DNA of 64,000 bases from Mytilus galloprovincialis (Eukaryota > Mollusca > Bivalvia > Mytilida > Mytilidae), in NCBI RefSeq assembly GCF_965363235.1, contig NC_134845.1, positions 61,905,261-61,969,260 on the forward strand, given 5' to 3'. The notes below the pieces were generated by a model. The model made no database searches and was not told the origin of the DNA. It saw nothing but the letters and a program-made list of their open reading frames with translations. Below are positions 25,848 through 36,706 of this stretch, in pieces (within the stretch, counting starts at the first letter, position 1; each line of letters opens with the position of its first letter). Position numbers and translations under genes: made by a program.

Positions 25848-26140
25848 AAGAGGGACGAAAGATACCAGAGGGACAGTCAAACTCATAAATCGAAAATAAA
25901 CTGACAACGACATGGCTAAAAATGAAAACGACAAACAGACAAACAATAGTACACACGACACAACATAAAAAGCTAAAAAATAAACAACACGAACTCCACC
26001 AAAAACTAGGGGTGATCTCAGGTGCTCTGGAAGAGTAAGCAGATCCTGCTTCACATGTGGCATCTGTCGTGTTGCTTATGAGATAACAAATCCGGTAAAT
26101 AGTCTAGTTTGGTAAGTCACATTTATGAAAGGAAAGGCTT
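25848..26140 (+). repeat. Mytilus interspersed repeat, long copy
   Basis: Runs from gagggacgaaagataccaga through gacagtcaaactcataaat, tggctaaaaatgaaaacgac, ccaccaaaaactaggggtga, ggtgctctggaagagtaagc, cacatgtggcatctgtcgtg and ccggtaaatagtctagtttg to ttatgaaagg. I recognise this as a very common Mytilus repeat. The minus-strand open frame inside it is a by-product. A second copy lies at 27870-28110 and inverse pieces at 4.1, 10.0 and 13.35 kb. Confidence 0.85.
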
Positions 26141-26519
26141 AACTGTCAGTCAAATATAAAAATGCAAAATATAAACGCAGGATTAAAATTTTAGTGTAAT
26201 CGATCCAGGCTGCTCAAAATTACCTACATACATTATACCTACGAAGACCATACCCAAAAGTTCTGAAAGTTTAATGCATTTATAGGTAAACAGTGTCAAA
26301 CTCTGAATAGATCTTGATAAAATCATGTGCGATATGTAGGAGACAGTTTTGTACAAAAGAAGAAAAGAAAGCATTACATACTATAAAATATCAAAAACGA
26401 CTTTTCAACTGAAACCTAGTGCAAATTATATACTACAGAAGTACTGGATATTTCAAACCACAGCAGGAAAAAATCAATTCAAAAGTAAATTATAATTTAA
26501 GATAAACTGTTTGCAACAA

Positions 26520-26680
26520 AATTGAATTGAATTACCAAGGCTGTAATTGTCTAAGCCTTCCGACTTTTTGGCCTTCATTGCTCTCAAACTTCGTACATAA
26601 ATGCATGATTTGGTTAGTTAGCTTGTTGGGTTTGAGCGTCCCTGGTGACTTTTTTTGTAAAAGAAACGATAGTTTAACAA
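26520..26680 (+). repeat. Probable Mytilus dispersed repeat fragment
   Basis: The words caaggctgtaattgtctaag, ttcggcctt-like ttggccttcattgctc, and gggtttgagcgtccctggtg are typical of the repeat family also met at 49.37 and 53.25 kb (forms with gagcgttcctgatgaag and agactcatctgtgacgctca). Confidence 0.5.
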
Positions 26681-27869
26681 AAAGTCATTTATTTATGTTT
26701 TTATTAAAGGATTATGTTTTTTTTTTCATTTTAATTTGTACACTAGAAGGTCATTTAATCTATATCATACTAATTTTCCGTTTTAAATGGTTAAGAAACA
26801 ATATTTGGTGATTAATTATATTATCAAGGTTGTACAGTAGTAACAAGATACACGCTTTATGCGGCACACAAGATAACCACTGTGTACACGAGAGAATACC
26901 AACGATGTGTATAACCAAAAAAGTCAATAATTAATGGAGAAAAAAAAATCACAAACCCTCTAACTAGAAAATGAAAATACAATATAATCGCTAATACCCT
27001 ACACAACAGAAAGAGAGCTTAAGCTCAAATTTTAAGGCCTTAATAATACTCTTATCGAACCATGCAAACTAAAGTATACCAACAACTGTCGTAGGCATAT
27101 TTTGCATGATGCAATTTTTGCTGTTCAGAATAAACCTTTTCTGTTTTGTCTCTTGTTTTGATTTAACTCAAACCAGCGGTCACTTGTCTAACGTGGTCAT
27201 TGGTCAACCAGTTGTTGCATTAAATTTTCATTACAAATTTTAACAACGTTCATTTTAATGATTTACTACCGAAATAACTATACTGAAAAAATATATATTT
27301 TCAGTATCGAAGTCAAAATGAAAATTAAAACCAGTTTGCAACAGAGATTCTGCAATAGACAGTGAATTCGTGAATTCCTCGTCTTCCACTTCTTTAAATT
27401 TACATTGGAAACCGTACTGCCTATTTATCCACGAATATTAAAATTGTGAACAATTTCTTCACTTTTACAGGCTGTACAAAAGGACAACCTTTGGGTTAAC
27501 GTTTAAAGGACCTGCTGACGATTTTGTGTTATTTCAATGAACTATTTTAATTTTATCTCCATTGTTCGAATAATAAATCGCAATCGGAATATATAAGGGT
27601 CTGAAAGGCCTTTCTGTTTTCTTGAATTATTTAAGTCAAAAGTAAAGTCACAAAAAATACTGATCTCAGAGGAAAATTCAATATGGAAAGTCCCTAATCA
27701 AATGAAAAATCAAATGGTAAAACATATCAAACGAATGAACAAATGTCATAATCCTGACTTGGTACAGACATTTTCAAATGTAGAAAATGGTGGATTAAAC
27801 CTATCACTTGAACGACAGTCGCATCATATTGACATCGATGCGTGAACAAAGTGTCACAAATAGGGGTAC

Positions 27870-28110
27870 AACAACAACACAAACCCAACTAAAAATTGGG
27901 GGTGATTTCAGATGCTCCGAAAGGGTAAGTCTATTCTGCTCCACATGTGGCACCATTCGTGTTACTCATGTTATGGCAAAGCCGGTAAATAGTCAAATTT
28001 GGTAGGTCACATTTGTAAAAAGGCAACGATATTGTAGTTACGACATATTAAAAGAACATATCCGATATCATTTGTATAACGGATATTCTTCACAACGGTC
28101 AACCGCTGAG
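27870..28110 (+). repeat. Mytilus interspersed repeat, second copy
   Basis: Same family as 25848-26140: gggggtgatttcagatgctc, agggtaagtctattctgctc, cacatgtggcaccattcgtg, ccggtaaatagtcaaatttg, gtaggtcacatttg, then gtagttacgacatatta and catatccgatatcatttg. It is followed directly by the tRNA-like head at 28120. Confidence 0.85.
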
Positions 28111-28119
28111 CAAAAGAAG

Positions 28120-28193
28120 TTCTTCGTTAGATCAGTCGGTAAACACTTTGCCTTGTAGCACAGAGGTCTAGGGTTCGATTCCCTGTGGGGACA
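28120..28193 (+). repeat. tRNA-derived SINE head or tRNA pseudogene with a consensus B box
   Basis: An A-box-like TTAGATCAGTCGGTAAACAC begins at 28127 and a textbook B box GGTTCGATTCC occupies 28172-28182, 45 bases downstream. The T-arm (gtctAGGGTTCGATTCCCTgtgg) pairs well. The D and anticodon arms are irregular and no clear acceptor stem closes, so a polymerase III-derived SINE is likelier than a working tRNA. Confidence 0.65.
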
Positions 28194-28366
28194 TGCGATT
28201 ATGCAAGTAGAATCATGCTCTACGGTTCACATACAACTACTTCACCATTCACTGAATCCAAACAAAAAACCTATGCATTAAAACATCGGAACCAATAATT
28301 GGCACCTTTAATTGTATTACTCAGAACAGACTTCACATGCCCTCCCTCAGAAACAATACACCATAG

Positions 28367-28394
28367 TGTTTTTTATATATATATATATATATAT
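28367..28394. repeat. (TA)n microsatellite
   Basis: About a dozen TA steps in a row after a T run. A much longer TA array lies at 36664-36702. Confidence 0.9.
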
Positions 28395-29245
28395 TACCGT
28401 TGAAGTAGATTTAGAGCGTGGTATTATAAAATATTTCCGTCTTCCCCTTATGTTTCAAAGTTTTTGTTGTTCCGTTACGTTTCGTCATATAGTAGGTGTG
28501 ATTCCTACTGTTTTGGTTTGTTAGTGTTCATTATTTTTCGTCTGCTACAAGTTTTCGTGAATTTCGTTGGTACATGGAAACAACGAGTTTAAAAGTTCAA
28601 TAAATCATAAAAATTTACTGAATAAATATATGCAGACTTTTGAAAAACCAAGAAATCAAATATTCACGAATGCAAGTTGTCCTCATTCGACAAAAATTGA
28701 TACCCTCAAAACTATATGAATCAACAAAAAAAACAATTTATGACTATAGAACAGCGGTATACTTCTATTGCCTTTATTTATACCATAAGCATGTGTAATT
28801 GACCCAATGGCCGATCCATAATGTTAGGACCGTGCAGCAGTAACCACATATCCACATAATATGTGACCAGCCACGACATATCCAGGTTTATGGTGGTAGA
28901 ACATCAGTGTGAGAAAAAAACGCCATTAACTATATGTGACTAGCCATTTCCAGTCTTAGGAGGGTACATTGTCTAAAATTTGCTTTTTGTATATTTATCT
29001 ATATAATATTCCGAAACAAAAGTCTCTGTCATGTTATTATGACATATTTGTTGTAATAGCAATGAAACGAGTCATCTTGAATACCGGTATGAAAATGAGA
29101 TTGTTCTATGACGACTTTTATTTATTGAAGGCACTAATATATAAAATATAACTTTATTGTATTAATTGGCTCTTAGTAATGTTCAATAGCATATTTGAAT
29201 AAAATTTCAAAGAATTAAATTTACTAAAATATAAAAAATTCTTAG

Positions 29246-29760
29246 CTTTATTTTAGAACATGTAATTTAAACTTGTTGAAACGAAGTTAGTTTATAATTT
29301 GTCAAGGTAAGCTTTAAGAATTCCTTTTTTTAATTCTTTTAATTAAGATTTATCATGCATGTCTCTAAACAAAGTATGCGACACGTAACAGTTTATATGT
29401 CTTGGTGTTCTCAAATATGCACTTGATACAGTGCATTTATTATGGATATATTTATTAAAGAAAATCAATAGAGCAGAGCATTTTGGGTTTTTTTTTTGTA
29501 GCTCTATTTTAGAACATGTAATTTAAACTTGTTGAAATGAAGTTAGTTTAAAATTCTTCAAAGTAAGCTTTAAGAATTCCTTCTTTTAATTTAGATTTAT
29601 TATGCATGTCTCTATACATACATGTAGTATGCGACGCGTACATGTAACAGTTTATAAGTAGGTGTTCTATTATATGCATTTGATACGGTGCATTCGTTAT
29701 GGATATATTTTAGACTCCATTTATGAAGGAAAATCTATAGAGCAGAGAATTTTGATTTTT
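29246..29760 (+). repeat. Tandem duplication, two copies of about 256 bases
   Basis: The start ttttagaacatgtaatttaa occurs at 29251 and again at 29507. Both are followed by acttgttgaaacgaagttag or its variant, gtaagctttaagaattcctt, atgcatgtctctaaac or its variant, gtatgcgac..gta, and gatac.gtgcatt..ttatgg. The copies differ by point changes and small indels. Confidence 0.9.
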
Positions 29761-29820
29761 TTTGGTATCAATTTAAAATTAATTCAAATATTTTTCACTT
29801 CAAACGATAAAGTAAAACTC

Positions 29821-30125
29821 TTATACAGCTACTGAACCACTCAGGTTTCCCGTTTTTCCGTTTTCGCTTCGTTTTTCATTCGTTCCGTTTGCGTGTTTCG
29901 TTCATTCCGTTTGCGTGTCATTCATTCCATTCATTTCGTTCATTTCGTTTAAGTTCATTCCGTGTTTCATTCTGTTTATACAGCTACTGAACCACTCAAG
30001 TTTCCCGTTTTTTCCGTTTTCGTTTCGTTTTTCATTCGTTCCGTTTGCGTGTTTCGTTCATTCCGTTTGCGTGTCATTCATTCCATTCATTTCGTTCATT
30101 TCGTTTAAGTTCATTCCGTGTTCCA
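29821..30125 (+). repeat. Tandem duplication of about 155 bases with an internal TTCATTCCGTTTGCGTG-type array
   Basis: Copy 1 (29821-29975) and copy 2 (29976-30125) both read tatacagctactgaaccact followed by ttcccgtttttccg, then short reiterations of ttcgttcattccgtttgcgt. They are nearly identical, so the event is younger than the neighbouring 256-base duplication. The Phe/Ile/Ser-rich open frame from 29915 is a by-product. Confidence 0.9.
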
Positions 30126-31339
30126 TTCCACACGACATAGCATGATAACAATCGTGTTGTTCGGTAAATTGTGAAGCTAATAGTTTCGTTTAAGAACGTT
30201 TGCAGCGTGTGTGAACGATTATATCAGTCTAAAACGAAAGGTTATTTGGTTCGTTTCACAGATAAATTTCGTATTTTATAATCACATTATCAAATGTATT
30301 AATTTTTTGTTCTTTATTAAAAAAAAAAAAAAACGACAATCACCACATAATGGTCACTGGTTCAGGTCTAAATAGACCGTCTTTTTTAATTAAATGATGT
30401 GAAATTTTGTTAAAACTTTTTTGTTCGCAGTATACATGTAGTCATTAAAAACTTGTCGAGACATGGACATATTATATTTTACTTTCATATTGAGATTAAA
30501 TGTATTCACAGGTTCATTATGTATATTTTGTAAAAAGGATGTTTAGAAATATTCCTATTTTAAAGTGTACTCTACACATGGCTTACTGGATATGCCGAGT
30601 TGCAGATATGGTTGTCTAACTAATTTACAATAAAACGAATGTAGAAAATTGTAGTATGGTAGTTTGTAAATAGTCTTCTTTCTATTTTAAATAATTAAAA
30701 GTAAATGCTGAATAAAATGTATCTACGATTGCTTAAAACATAGGGACACTATTTCAGTAAGTCTGTGTTTCATTTAAAAAAATAAAACAAGCTAGATTTA
30801 TATTTTTTTTAATACAGTTACTGTAATCTTACTGTTGTAGGAAACTATTTGGTTATTTGCATATCATAAATATCATGCATATGAAACATGTATATGCAGC
30901 CTTGTGTTTAAGTTTGGTGGACTATTGACAATAACATATTTCTGTAACGCTAAAATTACTTAACATTTTATTGCAACAGATGTGTATAAATTAAAGTGGT
31001 GACAACGTTTGCGAGGTTTGAATACAATTTTTAATCAATCCAAATAACCAACGGGCGTACTCTGCAGGACATCTTTTGAAAACTTGCCAGACATTTCACA
31101 CTTAGTTGTTCAACAGATAATAATGCTACTGCCAATCTTCAAATGGAACTTTTATTTTTAGCAAATGAGACTGATAAAGATATTTATATATTTACATGGA
31201 TATTCATTTTTTTTTTTGTGTTTAAAATTTGTTCAGAAATATAATTCAGTATTTTTATTTCCTTTATTTGAAATGTTTAAGCTGACAGCTAATCTAAACA
31301 GTGTAGTTATAACGTGATACCTGTTAAGGGAACTGTAAA

Positions 31340-31450
31340 CGAAAAAAAAAGTCACAGGAAAAAAGTCCCGGGAAAAAAGTCACAAAGTCCTCGATAATAA
31401 AGTCACAGGAAAAAAGCCACAAGAATAAAAAATCACAAGAAAATAATCAC
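31340..31450 (+). repeat. Short tandem array of (GTCACAGGAAAAAA)-like units
   Basis: At least six imperfect units of 14-20 bases, including aaaagtcacaggaaaaaagt, cccgggaaaaaagtcac and aaagtcacaggaaaaaagcc, directly before a mussel interspersed repeat. Confidence 0.8.
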
Positions 31451-31600
31451 AGGGAGCTGACAATGCGGTATGGGCTTTGCTCACTGTTGATGGCCGTACG
31501 GTGACCTTTATATATAAATTTGTTAAAATTTCTGTGTCATTTGATCTCTTGTGGAGAGTTATCTCATCGCAATCATACCACATCTTTTTTATATATGTGT
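31450..31600 (+). repeat. Mussel repeat (taccacatctt family), forward copy
   Basis: Contains gagctgacaatgcggtatgg, gctttgctcactgttgatgg, ccgtacggtgacctttatat, gtgtcatttgatctcttgtg, gagagttatctcatcgcaat and cataccacatcttttt. This is the complement of the 35.24-35.38 kb copy, nearly full length. Confidence 0.85.
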
Positions 31601-32814
31601 TGTACAAAAAAAAAAAAACAACAACACAAAACCAGAACAAGTTGTCGATTTATTCACTGATAGTTGCTTTTTCAGTTACTGAAACCGTTAATAAAAACTG
31701 TCACGTACTTTGACGTTTAAAACTAATTTGAATAAGCATAGCATATCTGTTAATACATGTATGTAAGGGCTGTATAGCCAGTCAAGGTCTTTAAAAACTT
31801 CCATCATCATCAATGTTTTTTTTGGGGGGGGGGAGGGGGGGGGTGTCAAAATAATAGATTATGATGATGTTTCTAAAAACTTGTGATCTTTTAACAAATT
31901 CCCATAAACTAGAAATTAATATTCAGTCCTAAACGTTGCCGATGAAAGCATTTTAGAAAACCATAGATAATATAGTGAAGATATTTCAGCTTTGTCTTAA
32001 AATTTGCAATAAAAAGGTACCTACAAATATTGAATCAAAACTCTTTTGAAACAAAGAAATGTGTCCAGATATATATAAAGAATATTTTTTTTCCGTGTTC
32101 CATTCCGTTTATACACGACATAGAATTTTCCTTTCCTAATCAATTGTACTCATGACTTACAGTAATGTGAAATTTTACAACAAATCATCTAAAAAATTGT
32201 ACTTTAGTGTCAGTAAGGACAAAAAGTCATATTTAGTGTAAAGTGCAAAGTCCCAAAAATGTGGTTAGAGTTATGAATTTTCGTTAATTCATATATATCA
32301 TATTTTATAATAAATATTAATATTAAACCGGGATAAAAAAAAATCTCAATTATACAACGAAAAGAATATTCAATAAATATTATAAAATATGCAAATTTGT
32401 GTAAAACCTTAGACAAATAGTACAGTTGCATTTTATCCACTCATCTGGTCAGTGTTCGGAACTTATGATAGCAAATAGTTAAAGCGTATTGAGGACGAGA
32501 AAACGAATAAAAAGCTATATTTCGCAAGAAACAACTATCTATCAGAAACAAAATGACTTATAGATGTTAAACTGGTCCGCCTTTCCATCTATACATGTAG
32601 CTAATTGCACTTCGAGGTGAATACAACAGGGGTCCAGTTTGTATAGATGTGAATTATTTAAGGTCACTGTCTCGAAATCCTATGCTCCACGTTTGAGTTT
32701 AAATCCCGCGATAATTACAAGGTAACATCAAACTGACATATAATTCATATTCGTTAATTTATATACTCAGAATGAATAGCTTGATCGTTTATACAGAGAA
32801 TAACATAAATCTAA

Positions 32815-32910
32815 AATAAAAGTATGTGGTATGATTGCAAACGAGACAACTATCAACCAGAGTAAATGACGGATGAAAGCAACCATAAGTCATCATACAG
32901 AAAATCCATA
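32815..32910 (-). repeat. Mussel repeat (taccacatctt family), reverse copy
   Basis: Reads gtatgtggtatgattgcaaa, cgagacaactatcaaccaga and aagcaaccataagtcatcat. Diverged copy of the 35.24 kb form. Confidence 0.7.
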
Positions 32911-33717
32911 CCGAATAGTAAGCTCTAAGAAGATTCCGACACAAAACTATTCAAACCAGAAAATAAGTCATCCTGTTGCTGTAAAGACTTCATTACAATT
33001 GTATTTATGAATGAACGCATCAATCAGTCGATTGCTTTCTTTTGCTTACTGCGTTACATCGAGCCTACATCGATGAGTGTCAATTTCATTTTTCTCGAAA
33101 AGAGAAATATTTTGTTAAAAAGAAAACAACCTACACATCAGAGTTACATTTAATTTCAGTTCTGTTCCAGTATCCATTCGCAGTTTTTCTTAAATATTTT
33201 TTTACATTTTTTTCTTATATGCAAAGGGTTACCATGCACAGGTTTAGTATCATAGACCCGAACTTAATTTAATTATCTTTTAAGCAAAACAGGTAACTGT
33301 TGTGGTGACTTTTGTTTGAATTTTTATAGGTACAAGGACACGTTATCGACTCTACTTGATAATAGAAATTTTCACTAATGGTAGTATGAAAATTGATAGA
33401 ATTTTTCGTTATATCCTTTGTCAAAGATGTATTTTATATTATGATATGTTAACAATTAAACACAATGATAGGTCACCGAGTTTGTTTTCAAGCTACAGAC
33501 TGTGAAAATATGAAACAGTTTGTATGGATTATACACAGAAAGGGTATCATTATATGAATACTTGAAGGTAAAATGAATGATAGAATTTCAAATAAAAATG
33601 TGAGAAGATAGCTCTTATAAAATGCATTTAGAATACCCACAGAAAAATCGAGGCATGTTAAGCATACATGACATATAACATAAAATGAACATTTTCCGGT
33701 TAATTGTAGTAGACATA

Positions 33718-33835
33718 GTCCTGTCTCCGTGTTGCAGACCGTAATTTGACTTGACCTGTTATTGTTAATTCTTTATACATTGTTACTTGGATGGAGAGTT
33801 GTGTCATTTGAACTTATACCACATCTTCTTATTTG
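33718..33835 (+). repeat. Mussel repeat (taccacatctt family), forward copy
   Basis: Contains tcctgtctccgtgttgcaga, cattgttacttggatggaga, gttgtgtcatttgaacttat and accacatcttctt. Forward-oriented copy, partly decayed. Confidence 0.8.
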
Positions 33836-34904
33836 TTTGTACATTTATCTCTGATTCAATGATGTTTTAGACAGTCCGAAAATAATGAAGTGAGATATAA
33901 GGCAGTTTTAAAAAATATGTATCAGAAATACAGATTATCTTCAGTTTTCAAATACCAGACTACAATACAATATTTTTATTCCATTTTAATTTCTAGCAGC
34001 TATGTTCAAGATCGACTTCGTCTAAGCAGAGGTTCAGTACGTGCCAGAGGCAAGATAAATTTTCTACATATTTTTAAAGTCACATGAAACCTCAAATTGA
34101 AAAAAATATGCATATGTTTTTTTTAAAACTAAATGGATAGCTTTCATTATACAATTTATGTACATATACTTTTTTCTGAGGAAAATTCTTTAAATTGTCC
34201 ACATTTAGAAGAAGTTTACTTATTTTTTATTGCTTGCTGCCAGGAAGCAATTCACCGACATATTTTCCGTATGCATAGTGACCTAAGCGTGACCCTCCTC
34301 GTAAAAATCCGGTGATAGCAATACGCATGAATCGGTCATTAAAATAAACAATTACCTGATTGTATATGTTAAACACGTGCTAAATACCCATGCTTTTTGT
34401 TGATTATTTACTATAAGGTGACAATCGGTAAACTTCGGCTTCAAAACACGGCATTTAATGAGTAGCCATATTTGTTAGATAATAACAGACAGATAGAAAA
34501 AAATAGACGATTATACGATATATTTGCGTAAAAAATGATAAAATCGTGCACAGAGAACTAAGTTTATGATATATACATGCATTGGTTCAAGAATTGGATG
34601 AACATTATTTTTCACCAGTCACTCGTTTCTTTTGACATTTTTCATATCATGAAAAAAATGTAATCGAATATCCTGTAATTACCACGTAGAAAAGTAATAT
34701 ACTAGTAAAAAAATAAAATCATATTTTAGTCTAAAATGACAAATTCTCTTTAAAAGCAAGCAATAAATTAATTTCTGAATTTACAGTAACATGAATAATG
34801 TGGCTTTCTTATTTGAATTGTTTTACATTTTTTTCATATATTTCTATCTTCCTATGCAGTTTGGGTTCATCTGTTTTGATCATTGTTGAAGGCTTTATTA
34901 TGAG

Positions 34905-34990
34905 TAATACTATAGTTGTTAACTTGTACCTCCTTTGGTGTCAGGTAAGAGTTTCTCATTGACAATCATGGCACATCTATACATTTTTCT
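34905..34990 (-). repeat. Diverged mussel repeat copy that mimics an exon
   Basis: On the minus strand agatgtgccatgattgtcaa, tgagaaactcttacc and gttaacaactatagta match the family at 35.24 kb (agatgtggtatgattgccaa, tgagacaact, ttaacaactataggtca). It lies just beyond the last DUF6589 exon and has acceptor- and donor-like edges, but it is a repeat. Confidence 0.65.
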
Positions 34991-35239
34991 ATAGATCTGT
35001 GGATCAAAGTAAATTGTTGTTTGAACAGAATATATTAATGTAAAATTACCTCCAAAGAAAACTTCATCAATCACTTCTCCATTGTCTTTTACTCAGCTGC
35101 TTAAGAAGTCTGATCACCTGTTGGGTCTTGTTTTCATTACAGTCGAATAAGCCCAAAGGAAACTGAAAAGAATACATACCATTAAATATTTTATAATTTT
35201 CCTACACTTAACTTAAAACAACACGATCCTGTATATAAA

Positions 35240-35378
35240 AAAGAAGATGTGGTATGATTGCCAATGAGACAACTTTCCACTAAAGACCAAAATGACACAA
35301 ACATTAACAACTATAGGTCACCGTACGGCCTTCAACAATGAGCAAAGCCCATACCGCATAGTCAGCTATAAAAGGCTG
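35240..35378 (-). repeat. Mussel repeat, near-complete reverse copy
   Basis: Runs aagaagatgtggtatgattg, ccaatgagacaactttccac, taaagaccaaaatgacacaa, acattaacaactataggtca, ccgtacggccttcaacaatg, agcaaagcccataccgcata, gtcagctataaaagg. This is the best-preserved copy in the window and the reference for the family. Confidence 0.9.
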
Positions 35379-36660
35379 TATGTCTGTTCAATATGCTATA
35401 TATTCATGTATATGTATACCATTGAAGATCAGTTAAGAAACATAGAGTGAAACTCCATTGTGCTTGTAAGGATGTTTATGACAAATCTCATCATACATAT
35501 GCATGGCCATGTTAACTTGAACTATGATAAAAAAAATCAGTATGATTTTTACCCTTCTGATACTTTATAATAAATACCAAGCTCTATCCTTTTAGTTACA
35601 ATAATATGTTTATGATCTGAATTACAATACTTTTAAACCTGTTTATACATTATATATTCATAACTCAATTTTAACAAACATATTTTCCAAACCATTAAAA
35701 GAAGTAATCATACCTGTTTTGTTTTGATTCCAGATGAATCACTGTAATCATGCTCTAAGTGTGATGGGAAAATAGATTCAAACTCAGTTTTCATTTGATC
35801 AATATTTTGAATTACTGATGTTGCTACGAGAAAGGAGAGCTCTTTCTTCAATTGCTCTTGTTCTGATATTGATGGTATAAAATCAGCATGATTCAGTTGT
35901 ACCTCTTCTTCAACAACGGGTTTATTTTCTGGAACAATTCTATCTACAACTGCAATAACTTGAAACAGGTGCAGAGATAGCGTTTTATCTTGGGAAGTCC
36001 TGTAGGATGGTAAAATATTCTTGTCCCAATTGTCACCAATCATTTGGTACTTGACACCAACACCTTCTTTCCACTCCTCTTTTAACTGAACCAAATCTGT
36101 GTCTAAAAAATCTTCCCAAGATGATAGCTTATTTTGAACAGATCTGGGGTTTACAGTTAAGCCCAACTTTGCCAAGCGTTCAATGTCCTATAAAAAACAA
36201 AAGCATGGTTAAAATCAAGAATATTTAAGATAGGGTTTCTATTTATGACATGAAATCAGTACATGTACAACAAGAAACACAACAAGTAAAGGAACAGCCT
36301 TTTATTGCTGTTCTTCATCTCAAAATCACAGTGAGGCCTTTAACACAGAGCTTTATTACCACCCGTGTCACCTGTATCAAAGTCCTCACTGTGATTCTAT
36401 GATAAAATTTATATATACATTGTATTAATGAACTTTGACACATTTTTGTTCAAATCTAAATAAAAAGTAATTTTTACATGTATGCAATACTTCAAAATTA
36501 TTGACCAATGTCAGACAGAGGGAGAAATTCCATATGATCTCCATGAAAATGAGATATTTAAATCCTAAATCAACTGCACATGAACATTTGTTTGTACCTA
36601 CAGTATATCACTAATTTATAATGTAAATATTCAATTTACTAGACCGACTCACAAACTTCA

Positions 36661-36663
<3 letters not shown>

Positions 36664-36702
<39 letters not shown>
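36664..36702. repeat. (AT)n microsatellite
   Basis: About 20 uninterrupted AT steps, in the intron between DUF6589 exons 2 and 3. Confidence 0.95.

Positions 36703-36706
<4 letters not shown>

Noticed and set aside
29246..30125. Direct repeats considered as a CRISPR-like array
   Set aside because: Only two copies of each unit and no regular spacers; the genome is eukaryotic.
29915..30145. Phe/Ile/Ser-rich frame with internal repeats
   Set aside because: By-product of the duplicated ttcattccgtttgcg array.
34905..34990. Possible fifth exon of the DUF6589 gene (minus strand, acceptor- and donor-like edges)
   Set aside because: It gives a stop in the required phase, and its sequence matches the mussel repeat agatgtggtatgattgccaa family.
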